Assembly: GCA_003537575.1 (NCBI GenBank)
Contig: DPRS01000021.1
Span: 1-26,706, forward strand
Length of the DNA stretch: 26,706 nucleotides
Reading direction: 5' to 3'
Source: Oxalobacteraceae bacterium
GTDB taxonomy: Bacteria; Pseudomonadota; Gammaproteobacteria; Burkholderiales; Burkholderiaceae_D
Every line of letters starts with the position of its first letter. The first letter of the stretch is position 1. Under the pieces are notes generated by a model, which did no database searches, was not told the DNA's origin, and was given only the letters and a program-made list of their open reading frames with translations. Shown here piece after piece: positions 7,107-15,077 of this stretch. A program made the position numbers and the translations under genes.

Positions 7107-7412
7107 ATGGCAAAACTGGCACTGATTAACCGTGAACAAAAGCGCGCCGACCTGGTAAAGAAATATGCCGGCAAGCGCGCCGAGTTGAAGGCAATCATCG
7201 ACGATCAATCCAAATCGGAAGAAGAACGTTACGAAGCACGTCTGAAGTTGCAGGCACTGCCGCGTAATGCCAATCCGACTCGCCAGCGTAATCGCTGCGC
7301 ACTGACTGGTCGTCCTCGTGGCACTTTCCGCAAGTTCGGTCTGGGCCGTATCAAGCTCCGTGAAATCGCCATGCGTGGTGAGATTCCGGGTATGACTAAA
7401 GCAAGCTGGTAA
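7107..7412 (+). CDS. rpsN: 30S ribosomal protein S14 (zinc-independent form)
   Basis: 101 residues. S14 is a late 30S head protein next to S10 and S19. The long form lacks the CxxC pairs of the short zinc-binding version; a single Cys is seen in NRCALTGRPRG. The C-terminal FRKFGLGRIKLREIAMRGEIPGM-type sequence is invariant. It starts 7 bases after rplE with gaggt as ribosome binding site. Confidence 0.97.
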   Translation: MAKLALINREQKRADLVKKYAGKRAELKAIIDDQSKSEEERYEARLKLQALPRNANPTRQRNRCALTGRPRGTFRKFGLGRIKLREIAMRGEIPGMTKASW

Positions 7413-7426
7413 TAGGAGAAGATGCA

Positions 7427-7822
7427 ATGAGTATGAGCGATCCTATCGCCGATATGCTGACCCGCATTCGCAACGCGCAAGGTGTGCAGAAGTCCACCGT
7501 GGTAATGCCGTCTTCCAAAGTGAAGGTTGCTATCGCCGATGTGTTGAAGGCTGAAGGTTACATCGAAGATTTTGCCGTGGCTGAAGCCGGCGGCAAGGCC
7601 GAACTGAAAATCGGCTTGAAATATTATGCAGGCCGTCCTGTCATCGAGCGCCTGGAGCGGGTATCCCGTCCCGGTCTGCGCATCTATAAAGGCAAGGACG
7701 ATATTCCAAGCGTCATGAACGGTCTGGGTGTTGCCATCGTGTCGACCCCGAAGGGCGTCATGACTGACCGCAAAGCGCGCGCGACCGGTGTCGGTGGCGA
7801 AGTCATTTGCTACGTGGCATAA
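7427..7822 (+). CDS. rpsH: 30S ribosomal protein S8
   Basis: 131 residues. S8 is a central-domain 16S binder and, in E. coli, the translational repressor of the spc operon through a site near rplE. It carries SDPIADMLTRIRNAQ at the start and the C-terminal RPGLRIYKGKDDIP then GLGVAIVSTPKGVMTDRKAR. Two ATGs are possible (7427 and 7433); aggag (7414-7418) favours 7427. Confidence 0.97.
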   Translation: MSMSDPIADMLTRIRNAQGVQKSTVVMPSSKVKVAIADVLKAEGYIEDFAVAEAGGKAELKIGLKYYAGRPVIERLERVSRPGLRIYKGKDDIPSVMNGLGVAIVSTPKGVMTDRKARATGVGGEVICYVA

Positions 7823-7832
7823 GGAGTACAGA

Positions 7833-8366
7833 ATGTCTCGTGTAGGTAAAATGCCGATCGCACTGCCGCAGGGCGCCGAAGTCGCCATCAGCGCAGAGCA
7901 GATCTCCGTAAAGGGTCCCCTGGGCACCCTGACTCAGGCGCTGAATGGCCTGGTCAAGGTTCAGAATGACAATGGCACCCTGAAATTCGAACCGGCCAAC
8001 GAAACCCGTGAAGCCAATGCCATGTCCGGCACGCTGCGCGCACTGGTCAACAACATGGTTACCGGTGTAACCAAGGGCTTTGAGCGCAAGCTGACCCTGG
8101 TTGGCGTGGGTTACCGTGCTCAGGCCCAAGGCGACAAGCTCAACTTGTCGCTGGGCTTTTCGCACCCGGTTGTCCACCAGATGCCTGCTGGCGTCAAGTG
8201 CGAAACCCCATCGCAGACTGAAATCCTGATCAAGGGTTCCGACCGTCAGCGCGTTGGTCAAGTGGCCGCCGAAGTTCGTGCTTACCGCAGCCCCGAGCCT
8301 TACAAGGGCAAGGGCGTCCGTTATGCGGACGAAGTGGTAATCATCAAAGAAACCAAGAAGAAGTAA
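7833..8366 (+). CDS. rplF: 50S ribosomal protein L6
   Basis: 177 residues. L6 lies near the factor-binding site and the sarcin-ricin loop. It has two repeated alpha/beta domains; the start MSRVGKMPIALPQGAEV and the C-terminal signature PEPYKGKGVRYADE are conserved. The frame runs open upstream to 7788 inside rpsH, but aaggag (7821-7826) and family similarity set the start here. Confidence 0.98.
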   Translation: MSRVGKMPIALPQGAEVAISAEQISVKGPLGTLTQALNGLVKVQNDNGTLKFEPANETREANAMSGTLRALVNNMVTGVTKGFERKLTLVGVGYRAQAQGDKLNLSLGFSHPVVHQMPAGVKCETPSQTEILIKGSDRQRVGQVAAEVRAYRSPEPYKGKGVRYADEVVIIKETKKK

Positions 8367-8378
8367 TAGGGGCTGATG

Positions 8379-8741
8379 ATGGACAAGAAACAATCACGTC
8401 TGCGCCGCGCAACGCAAACCCGCGCCAAGATCGCAGAGCTCAAGGTGAACCGCCTTGCAGTGCACCGTACCAACTTGCATATTTATGCAAGCATCATTGG
8501 TCCGGACGCAAAAGTGCTGGCTTCGGCCTCGACCCTGGAAGCGGAAGTGCGCCAGCAACTGGCTGGCCAGTCTGGCGCCGGCGGCAATACCGCTGCAGCT
8601 GCCCTGGTTGGCAAGCGCGTCGCCGAGAAGGCTTTGAAAGCCGGTATCGCCGAAGTCGCATTCGACCGCTCCGGTTTCCGTTATCACGGCCGCATCAAGG
8701 CAGTTGCTGAAGCTGCCCGTGAAGCCGGTCTGAAGTTCTAA
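8379..8741 (+). CDS. rplR: 50S ribosomal protein L18
   Basis: 120 residues. L18 binds 5S rRNA together with L5. It begins MDKKQSRLRRATQTRAKI, with the basic N-terminus used for RNA contact, and contains VHRTNLHIYA and the terminal DRSGFRYHGRIKAVAEAAREAGL. Adjacent ATGs occur at 8376 and 8379; aggggc (8368-8373) is better spaced for 8379. The region LAGQSGAGGNTAAAALVG is a flexible Gly/Ala stretch before the last helix. Confidence 0.96.
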   Translation: MDKKQSRLRRATQTRAKIAELKVNRLAVHRTNLHIYASIIGPDAKVLASASTLEAEVRQQLAGQSGAGGNTAAAALVGKRVAEKALKAGIAEVAFDRSGFRYHGRIKAVAEAAREAGLKF

Positions 8742-8753
8742 GGAAGAATCGTC

Positions 8754-9272
8754 ATGGCAAAGATGCAAGCAAAGCAGCAAAGCGACAAGCCCGATGACGG
8801 CATGCGCGAGAAGATGATTGCGGTCAACCGCGTCACCAAAGTGGTGAAGGGCGGCCGTATCATGGGTTTCGCTGCGCTGGTCGTGGTCGGTGATGGCGAT
8901 GGCCGCATCGGCATGGGCAAGGGCAAGTCGAAGGAAGTTCCGGTCGCCGTGCAAAAGGCAATGGAAGAAGCGCGCCGCAAGATGATCAAGGTCACCTTGA
9001 AGAACGGCACGCTGCAGCATACCGTCAACGGCAAGCATGGCGCCTCCTCGGTGCTGATGGCGCCGGCGAAGGAAGGTACCGGCGTGATCGCCGGCGGCCC
9101 GATGCGCGCAATTTTCGAAGTGATGGGCGTGACCAACGTGGTGGCAAAGTCGAATGGATCGACCAACCCGTACAACATGGTGCGTGCGACCATCAATGGC
9201 CTGTCCAAGATGAACACTCCGTCGGAAATCGCTGCCAAGCGCGGCAAGTCCGTCGAAGAAATTCTGGGTTAA
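8754..9272 (+). CDS. rpsE: 30S ribosomal protein S5
   Basis: 172 residues. S5 acts at the mRNA entry site and in decoding accuracy together with S4. The N-terminal double-stranded RNA-binding type domain includes REKMIAVNRVTKVVKGGRIMGFAALVVVGDGDGRIG (split across about residues 18-53), and the C-terminal domain has MGVTNVVAKSNGSTNPYNMVRAT-like sequence. The ribosome binding site aaggaag lies 8 bases upstream. Confidence 0.98.
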   Translation: MAKMQAKQQSDKPDDGMREKMIAVNRVTKVVKGGRIMGFAALVVVGDGDGRIGMGKGKSKEVPVAVQKAMEEARRKMIKVTLKNGTLQHTVNGKHGASSVLMAPAKEGTGVIAGGPMRAIFEVMGVTNVVAKSNGSTNPYNMVRATINGLSKMNTPSEIAAKRGKSVEEILG

Positions 9273-9282
9273 GGTGATCGAT

Positions 9283-9462
9283 ATGGCAAATACCGTCAAA
9301 GTGAAACTGGTCAAGGGTTTGATCGGCACACGTCAGGATCATCGCGCAACCGTGCGTGGTCTGGGCCTGCGTCGCGTGAATTCCGTTTCGGAACTGCAGG
9401 ATACTCCTGCTGTACGCGGCATGATCAACAAGGTTTCGTATCTCGTGAAAGTGATCTCGTAA
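9283..9462 (+). CDS. rpmD: 50S ribosomal protein L30
   Basis: 59 residues. It is a small 50S protein present in only part of bacteria. It begins MANTVKVKLVKGLIGTRQDH and ends MINKVSYLVKVIS, normal for the short bacterial form. An in-frame GTG at 9274 would add three residues, but aaggtg (9271-9276) is itself the ribosome binding site for 9283. The stop codon lies inside a perfect 10-bp hairpin (9456-9478). Confidence 0.96.
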   Translation: MANTVKVKLVKGLIGTRQDHRATVRGLGLRRVNSVSELQDTPAVRGMINKVSYLVKVIS

Positions 9463-9478
9463 GCGTTGCGCTTACGAG
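9456..9478 (+). promoter_or_regulatory. Intercistronic hairpin rpmD-rplO
   Basis: ctcgtaagcg (9456-9465) and cgcttacgag (9469-9478) form a perfect 10-bp stem with a ttg loop. It spans the rpmD stop codon (9460-9462) and touches the rplO ribosome binding site region gtggag (9478-9483). Ribosomes terminating on rpmD would melt it, which would couple rplO translation to rpmD. Confidence 0.55.
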
Positions 9479-9489
9479 TGGAGCAAACC

Positions 9490-9921
9490 ATGGAATTGAA
9501 TAACATTCAACCGGCAGACGGCGCTAAGCACGCCAAGCGTCGCGTCGGTCGCGGTATCGGTTCGGGCCTGGGCAAGACTGCCGGCCGCGGCCACAAGGGT
9601 CAGAAATCCCGCTCCGGCGGTTTCCACAAGGTCGGTTTTGAAGGCGGTCAAATGCCGCTGCAACGCCGCCTGCCGAAGCGTGGCTTCAAGTCGCTAGCAG
9701 CCCCGTACAAGGCGGAAGTTCGCCTGGGCGATCTCGACAAGCTGCCCGTTGCGGAAGTGGATATCCTGGCACTGAAACAAGCTGGCTTGGTCGGCGAGCT
9801 GGCACGCGCAGTGCGTGTGATTCTGGCCGGTGAAATCAGCAAGAAAATCACCCTGAAGGGCGTTACCGCAACCAAGGGTGCGAAGGCTGCGATCGAAGCC
9901 GCTGGTGGCTCTGTTGCGTAA
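9490..9921 (+). CDS. rplO: 50S ribosomal protein L15
   Basis: 143 residues. L15 is a late-assembly 50S protein with a long basic extension. It begins MELNNIQPADGAKHAKRRVG, followed by the Gly-rich RNA-binding segment GSGLGKTAGRGHKGQKSRSGG and FEGGQMPLQRRLPKRGF (residues about 27-67). An in-frame ATG at 9466 lies within the hairpin and is not supported. The C-terminal domain ends with KGAKAAIEAAGGSVA. Confidence 0.97.
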   Translation: MELNNIQPADGAKHAKRRVGRGIGSGLGKTAGRGHKGQKSRSGGFHKVGFEGGQMPLQRRLPKRGFKSLAAPYKAEVRLGDLDKLPVAEVDILALKQAGLVGELARAVRVILAGEISKKITLKGVTATKGAKAAIEAAGGSVA

Positions 9922-9946
9922 AGTATCGGCTAACCGGGGGTAAGAA

Positions 9947-11278
9947 TTGGCTGCTGCTCCTCAACTCGCCAAGCGCTCGGCAAGCGGCTTCCCGTGGGGA
10001 CGCCTGTGGTTCCTGCTGGGCGCATTGGTGGTGTACCGTATTGGTGCACACATTCCGGTGCCGGGCATTGATCCGACACAGCTGGCTGAACTGTTTAAGC
10101 AAAACCAGGGCGGTATCCTGGGTATGTTTAACATGTTTTCCGGCGGCGCCTTGTCACGCTTCACGATTTTTGCACTGGGAATCATGCCGTACATTTCGGC
10201 ATCGATCATCATGCAGTTGCTGACGGTGGTCTCGCCGCAGCTGGAAGCGCTCAAGAAGGAAGGCGAATCCGGCCGTCGCAAGATTACGCAATACACCCGT
10301 TACGGCACGCTGTTGCTGGCAATGTTCCAGGCTTTCGGCATCGCAGTTGCTCTGGAGTCGCAAGCCGGTCTGGTGCTGGATCCGGGCCCCGCTTTTCGCA
10401 TGACGTCTGTGGTTACCCTGGTAACAGGCACCATGTTCCTCATGTGGCTGGGCGAGCAGATTACCGAGCGTGGACTGGGTAACGGCATTTCGATTATCAT
10501 TTTTGCCGGTATTGCTGCTGGTTTGCCAAGCGCTCTGGGCGGTTTGTTTGAACTGGTGAGAACCGGTTCCATGAATGCCCTGTCGGCGATCGTGATTTGC
10601 GTACTGGCTGTTGCGGTGACTTACCTGGTCGTGTTTATCGAACGCGGGCAGCGCAAGATCCTCGTCAATTATGCTAAGCGCCAGGTTGGCAATAAAGTTT
10701 ACGGTGGTCAGAGCAGTCACCTGCCGTTGAAGTTGAACATGTCGGGTGTGATTCCGCCGATCTTTGCATCGTCGATCATCTTGTTTCCGGCGACGATCAC
10801 CAGCTGGTTTACTTCGGGTGACACGACAAATCCGGTGGTGCGCTTCCTGAAGGATCTGGCAGCGTCACTGGCGCCGGGCGAGCCGATTCATGCCTTGCTG
10901 TATGCCATTGCAATCGTGTTCTTCTGCTTTTTCTATACCGCACTGGTATTCAATAGCAAGGAAACGGCTGACAACCTGAAGAAGAGCGGTGCTTTTGTGC
11001 CAGGTATTCGTCCAGGTGAGCAGACTGCGCGGTATATCGACAAGATCCTGACACGCCTGACCCTGGTTGGTGCTGTGTATATCACGCTGGTATGCCTGTT
11101 GCCTGAGTTCCTGATCGCAAAGTGGCAAGTGCCGTTTTACTTTGGTGGCACCTCGTTGCTGATCATCGTGGTGGTGACCATGGATTTCATGGCGCAAGTG
11201 CAAAATTATGTAATGTCGCAGCAATATGAATCGCTGCTGCGCAAGGCTAATTTCAAGGGTGGCCTGCCGCTACGTTGA
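9947..11278 (+). CDS. secY: Preprotein translocase subunit SecY (TTG start)
   Basis: 443 residues. SecY is the ten-helix channel of the Sec translocon in the inner membrane. The start is TTG, with gggggtaag (9936-9944) as ribosome binding site; no ATG exists before about residue 62. Visible landmarks are FLLGALVVYRIGAHIPVPG in helix 1, the plug region GGILGMFNMFSGGALSRFTIFALGIMP-like sequence (residues about 56-82), and the cytosolic loop GAFVPGIRPGEQTARYID (about residues 345-362) with the conserved Arg for SecA and ribosome contact. It is co-transcribed with rplO, matching production of the channel to ribosome supply. Confidence 0.98.
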   Translation: MAAAPQLAKRSASGFPWGRLWFLLGALVVYRIGAHIPVPGIDPTQLAELFKQNQGGILGMFNMFSGGALSRFTIFALGIMPYISASIIMQLLTVVSPQLEALKKEGESGRRKITQYTRYGTLLLAMFQAFGIAVALESQAGLVLDPGPAFRMTSVVTLVTGTMFLMWLGEQITERGLGNGISIIIFAGIAAGLPSALGGLFELVRTGSMNALSAIVICVLAVAVTYLVVFIERGQRKILVNYAKRQVGNKVYGGQSSHLPLKLNMSGVIPPIFASSIILFPATITSWFTSGDTTNPVVRFLKDLAASLAPGEPIHALLYAIAIVFFCFFYTALVFNSKETADNLKKSGAFVPGIRPGEQTARYIDKILTRLTLVGAVYITLVCLLPEFLIAKWQVPFYFGGTSLLIIVVVTMDFMAQVQNYVMSQQYESLLRKANFKGGLPLR

Positions 11279-11303
11279 GCTGGCAGGAGAATGAGCTAGA
11301 CGC

Positions 11304-11522
11304 ATGGCAAAAGATGACGTAATTCAGATGCAGGGCGAGGTCCTGGAAAACCTTCCGAATGCAACGTTTAGGGTCAAGCTGGAAAACGGTCATGTCGTAC
11401 TTGGCCATATCTCTGGCAAAATGCGCATGAATTACATCCGCATTTTGCCCGGAGATAAGGTAACGGTGGAGTTGACGCCGTATGACTTGAGTCGTGCGCG
11501 TATCGTATTCCGCACCAAGTAA
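11304..11522 (+). CDS. infA: Translation initiation factor IF-1
   Basis: 72 residues. IF-1 is an OB-fold protein that occupies the 30S A site during initiation. The sequence MAKDDVIQMQGEVLENLPNA, then RVKLENGHVVLGHISGKMRMNYIRILPGDKV, is diagnostic. infA between secY and rpmJ is the arrangement of Burkholderiales and many Gram-positives, unlike E. coli where infA is elsewhere. Burkholderiales often carry a second infA; none is in this window. A caggag site lies rather far upstream. Confidence 0.97.
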   Translation: MAKDDVIQMQGEVLENLPNATFRVKLENGHVVLGHISGKMRMNYIRILPGDKVTVELTPYDLSRARIVFRTK

Positions 11523-11592
11523 TGATGGATTGGGGCTGTATTGCATCACACCGTCCCGCGATGTTTTAGAAAATGAAAGAAAGAGGGCAAAA

Positions 11593-11706
11593 ATGAAAGT
11601 GCTCGCATCCGTAAAGCGGATCTGCCGCAACTGCAAAATTATCAAGCGCAAAGGCGTTGTTCGTGTGATCTGCACCGAGCCGCGTCATAAGCAGCGCCAG
11701 GGTTAA
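11593..11706 (+). CDS. rpmJ: 50S ribosomal protein L36 (zinc-binding form)
   Basis: 37 residues. It is the smallest ribosomal protein, with a zinc ribbon made by Cys11, Cys14, Cys27 and His32 (CRNC and CTEPRH). All four ligands are present, so this is the C+ form. The start follows agaggg (11582-11587). The longer open frame beginning at 11494 overlaps infA and has no family support. Confidence 0.96.
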   Translation: MKVLASVKRICRNCKIIKRKGVVRVICTEPRHKQRQG

Positions 11707-11733
11707 CTAACGTTATTGATCGAGGAATAACGA

Positions 11734-12099
11734 ATGGCACGTATCGCAGGGGTCAATATCCCCAACCATCAGCACACCGTGATCGGCTTGACCGCCATCT
11801 ATGGTATTGGCCGTCCCCGCGCAGAAGATATCTGCACCAAGACTGGCGTTCCGACCAACAAGAAGGTCAAGGACCTGGACGACAACGAGCTGGAAAAGCT
11901 GCGCGATGAAATCGGCAAGTTTGTTGTCGAAGGCGATCTGCGCCGTGAGTTGTCGATGAACATCAAGCGTTTGATGGACCTCGGTTGCTACCGTGGCATG
12001 CGTCATCGCAAGGGTTTGCCATGCCGCGGCCAACGCACCCGCACCAATGCTCGTACCCGCAAGGGCCCGCGCAAGGCAGCGCAATCGCTGAAGAAATAA
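11734..12099 (+). CDS. rpsM: 30S ribosomal protein S13
   Basis: 121 residues. S13 makes head bridges to the 50S and contacts P-site tRNA with its basic tail. It begins MARIAGVNIPNHQHTVIGLT, has the helix-two-turns-helix AIYGIGRPRAEDIC, and ends with GLPCRGQRTRTNARTRKGPR. It is the first gene of the alpha block, with gaggaataa as ribosome binding site. In E. coli S4 represses translation from a pseudoknot at this gene; the 27-base leader here after rpmJ is too short for an obvious counterpart. Confidence 0.98.
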   Translation: MARIAGVNIPNHQHTVIGLTAIYGIGRPRAEDICTKTGVPTNKKVKDLDDNELEKLRDEIGKFVVEGDLRRELSMNIKRLMDLGCYRGMRHRKGLPCRGQRTRTNARTRKGPRKAAQSLKK

Positions 12100-12133
12100 T
12101 CCAGGCACCTAGTCGGATTCAAGGAAAACCATC

Positions 12134-12538
<405 letters not shown>

Positions 12539-12540
12539 GT

Positions 12541-12595
12541 TATAATTTGCGGTTTGCAGTAAATTGCCCGCTGGCTAGTCTAGCGGGTTTTGTCT
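12541..12595 (+). promoter_or_regulatory. TATAAT box and hairpin in the rpsD leader
   Basis: A perfect TATAAT (12541-12546) follows the rpsK stop directly, but no good -35 is found at 16-18 bases. Downstream, cccgct (12567-12572) and agcggg (12582-12587) form a 6-bp stem followed by ttttgtctt, resembling a weak terminator or attenuator. A second hairpin, gtttga/tcaaac (12606-12611 and 12623-12628), follows before rpsD. Confidence 0.35.
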
Positions 12596-12682
12596 TAAGC
12601 CCACCGTTTGATTGCTGGTCAGTCAAACTAGCGCCTGGCCTGTCGAGGCTCGGGGCGTCATTGATAAACAAAGGAAAACACC

Positions 12683-13306
12683 GTGGCACGTTATATCGGA
12701 CCCAAAGCTAAACTCTCCCGTCGCGAAGGCACCGACCTGTTCCTGAAAAGCGCCCGTCGCTCTCTGGACTCCAAGTGCAAGCTCGATTCGAAGCCTGGTC
12801 AGCATGGCCGCACATCGGGCGCCCGTACTTCCGACTATGGCAACCAGTTGCGCGAAAAGCAAAAGGTCAAGCGCATGTACGGCATTCTGGAGCGCCAGTT
12901 CCGCCGCTATTTCGCCGAAGCCGAGCGTCGCAAGGGCAATACCGGCGAAACCCTGCTGAAATTGCTGGAACAGCGCCTGGACAACGTCGCTTATCGCATG
13001 GGTTTTGGTTCGACTCGCGCTGAAGCGCGCCAGCTGGTTAGCCACAAGGCTTTCACCGTCAATGGCACCGTCGTCAACATCGCCTCCTATCAAGTGAAGG
13101 CAGGCGACGTGGTTGCCGTGCGTGAAAAAGCCAAGAAGCAGACCCGTATCGTCGAAGCACTGTCGCTGGCTGAACAAGTCGGCTTGCCGTCGTGGGTATC
13201 GGTCGATGCCAAGAAGATGGAAGGTACCTTCAAGTCGGCTCCGGACCGTAGTGAAATCGCCAACGACGTCAACGAATCGCTGATCGTCGAATTGTATTCG
13301 CGTTAA
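12683..13306 (+). CDS. rpsD: 30S ribosomal protein S4 (GTG start)
   Basis: 207 residues. S4 nucleates 30S assembly by binding the 5' domain of 16S rRNA and affects decoding fidelity with S5. The start is GTG with aaagga (12670-12675) upstream, giving MARYIGPKAKLSRREGTDLF. Only one Cys (residue 32) occurs in the N-terminal region, so this is the zinc-free form. The S4 RNA-binding domain spans about residues 97-160 (EQRLDNVAYRMGFGSTRAEAR then QLVSHKAFTVNG). A 144-base structured leader separates it from rpsK, unusual within this cluster. Confidence 0.98.
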   Translation: MARYIGPKAKLSRREGTDLFLKSARRSLDSKCKLDSKPGQHGRTSGARTSDYGNQLREKQKVKRMYGILERQFRRYFAEAERRKGNTGETLLKLLEQRLDNVAYRMGFGSTRAEARQLVSHKAFTVNGTVVNIASYQVKAGDVVAVREKAKKQTRIVEALSLAEQVGLPSWVSVDAKKMEGTFKSAPDRSEIANDVNESLIVELYSR

Positions 13307-13324
13307 TACAGTTATTTGCTTCAA

Positions 13325-13363
13325 TTGGGGACAGCGATCCAGCTTTTGGGTCTCTGTCCCCAA
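13325..13363. repeat. Palindromic REP-like element, copy 3
   Basis: Perfect 10-bp arms ttggggacag (13325-13334) and ctgtccccaa (13354-13363) surround a 19-base loop. The right arm is the same as in copies 1 and 2; the left arm lacks the extra C seen there. It lies 18 bases after the rpsD stop. No T-tract follows. Confidence 0.6.
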
Positions 13364-13453
13364 GCAGTTTAGTCTCTTGCCTCACACTAGTTGATCTACT
13401 CCATCAGCCTTATCGGTGTAACGAGCCGAGGGTATTGAAAAGGACATTCTTCC

Positions 13454-14431
13454 ATGCAAAACAGCTTGTTGAAACCCCGTATTATTGAAGTCGAGGCGCT
13501 CGGCCCTGGCCATGCCAAGGTCGTCATGGAGCCGTTCGAGCGCGGCTATGGCCACACGCTCGGCAACGCTCTGCGTCGCGTGCTGCTGTCGTCGATGGTC
13601 GGCTATGCGCCGACCGAAGTGACGATTGCCGGCGTGGTGCATGAGTACTCGTCGCTCGACGGTGTTCAGGAAGACGTGGTCGACCTGCTGCTGAACCTCA
13701 AAGGCGTGGTCTTCAAAATGCACAACCGCGACGAAGTCACGCTGAACCTGAAGAAGGAAGGCGACGGCGCTGTTCTGGCTTCGGATATCGACCTGCCGCA
13801 CGACGTCGAGCTGATCAACCCGGATCACGTGATCGCTCATCTGACTGCCGGCGGCAAGCTGGACATGCAGATCAAGGTTGAAAAAGGCCGCGGTTATTTG
13901 CCGGGTAACGTGCGTCGCCTGTCGGAAGATGCCAACAAGACCATCGGCCGCATCATTCTCGATGCCTCGTTCTCGCCGGTGCGCCGTGTTTCCTATGCGG
14001 TCGAATCGGCTCGCGTTGAACAGCGTACCGACCTCGACAAGCTGGTCATCAATATCGAAACCAATGGCGTGATTTCTCCGGAAGAAGCGATCCGCCAGTC
14101 GGCCCGCGTGCTGGTTGACCAGTTGAACGTGTTCGCCGCCCTGGAAGGCACCGAAGCCGCCGCCGAAGCACCGTCGCGCGCTCCGTCGGTCGATCCGATC
14201 CTGTTGCGTCCGGTGGATGATCTGGAACTGACCGTGCGTTCGGCGAACTGCCTGAAAGCAGAAAATATCTACTACATTGGCGACCTGATCCAGCGTAGTG
14301 AAAACGAATTGCTGAAGACCCCGAACCTGGGCCGCAAATCCCTGAACGAAATCAAGGAAGTGCTGGCTTCGCGCGGTTTGACCCTCGGCATGAAGCTCGA
14401 GAACTGGCCGCCGGCCGGTCTGGAGAAGTAA
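13454..14431 (+). CDS. rpoA: RNA polymerase alpha subunit
   Basis: 325 residues. The alpha dimer scaffolds RNA polymerase assembly, and its C-terminal domain contacts UP elements and activators. The N-terminal domain covers about residues 1-230 with ERGYGHTLGNALRRVLLSSM (32-51). A linker with Glu/Ala/Pro leads to the C-terminal domain (about 250-325), with Arg262 in LELTVRSANCLKAEN corresponding to E. coli Arg265, the DNA-contacting residue. The ribosome binding site aaaagga is 10 bases upstream of the ATG. The 147-base gap before it holds the REP-like copy 3 and no convincing promoter. Confidence 0.98.
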   Translation: MQNSLLKPRIIEVEALGPGHAKVVMEPFERGYGHTLGNALRRVLLSSMVGYAPTEVTIAGVVHEYSSLDGVQEDVVDLLLNLKGVVFKMHNRDEVTLNLKKEGDGAVLASDIDLPHDVELINPDHVIAHLTAGGKLDMQIKVEKGRGYLPGNVRRLSEDANKTIGRIILDASFSPVRRVSYAVESARVEQRTDLDKLVINIETNGVISPEEAIRQSARVLVDQLNVFAALEGTEAAAEAPSRAPSVDPILLRPVDDLELTVRSANCLKAENIYYIGDLIQRSENELLKTPNLGRKSLNEIKEVLASRGLTLGMKLENWPPAGLEK

Positions 14432-14433
14432 TG

Positions 14434-14468
14434 ATCACGCCGGGGCCGCTAGCCGGTCCCGGCATGAT
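14434..14468 (+). promoter_or_regulatory. Stable hairpin between rpoA and rplQ
   Basis: gccggggccg (14439-14448) pairs with cggtcccggc (14454-14463) through ten base pairs including one G-U, with loop ctagc. After one mismatch, atca/tgat extends the stem. It starts 2 bases after the rpoA stop and has no T-tract, so a role in mRNA 3'-end stabilisation or processing is more likely than termination. Confidence 0.5.
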
Positions 14469-14566
14469 GCTGTAGTAGTCCAATTGATTTTCACCGGCCC
14501 GCGGCTGCACATTGAGCATAGCCGATAGAAGAGCTGGATTTAAACTGATAACTGAAAGGAAATACC

Positions 14567-14962
14567 ATGCGTCACCGTCACGGCCTCCGTAAACTGAACC
14601 GCACTTCCGCGCACCGTCTGGCAATGCTGCGCAACATGACCGTTTCCCTGCTGCGTCATGAAGCCATCAAGACCACTCTGCCGAAAGCCAAGGAACTGCG
14701 CCGCGTCGTCGAGCCGATTCTGACCCTGGGCAAGACCGATTCGCTGGCCAACAAGCGCCTGGCATTCAACCGCCTGCGCGATCGTGAAATCGTCATCAAG
14801 CTGTTCGCCGAACTGGGCCCGCGTTATGCCAACCGTAATGGCGGTTACCTGCGCATCCTGAAGATGGGCTTCCGTCAAGGCGATAACGCGCCGATGGCGT
14901 TTATCGAACTGGTCGACCGTCCGGAAATCACCGAAGCTGTCGAAGACACCAGCGCCGAATAA
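14567..14962 (+). CDS. rplQ: 50S ribosomal protein L17
   Basis: 131 residues. L17 is at the 50S solvent side near the tunnel exit. It begins MRHRHGLRKLNRTSAHRLAMLRN and has the core LRHEAIKTTLPKAKELR. It ends with a short acidic tail instead of a long extension. The ribosome binding site is aaagga (14555-14560). It is the last gene of the alpha block and is followed by a strong terminator. Confidence 0.98.
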   Translation: MRHRHGLRKLNRTSAHRLAMLRNMTVSLLRHEAIKTTLPKAKELRRVVEPILTLGKTDSLANKRLAFNRLRDREIVIKLFAELGPRYANRNGGYLRILKMGFRQGDNAPMAFIELVDRPEITEAVEDTSAE

Positions 14963-14989
14963 TATCGTCGCTGCTCTCTGCGTTAATGC

Positions 14990-15022
14990 AAAAAGCCAGG
15001 TCATGCCTGGCTTTTGTTTTTT
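14990..15022 (+). terminator. Intrinsic terminator after rplQ
   Basis: Stem aaaagccagg (14991-15000) pairs perfectly with cctggctttt (15006-15015), loop tcatg, then g and a T6 run (15017-15022). It closes the ribosomal protein cluster. Confidence 0.9.
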
Positions 15023-15077
15023 ATGCATCCCTCTATCTGTGGCAATATGAGCGGTGTTTATCGCAAGCCAACCCAAC

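Noticed and set aside
15020..15048. Possible promoter TTTATG-17-CAATAT before the ABC transporter genes
   Set aside because: Both hexamers match weakly and the -35 lies next to the rplQ terminator tract; a promoter is expected here but I cannot place it.
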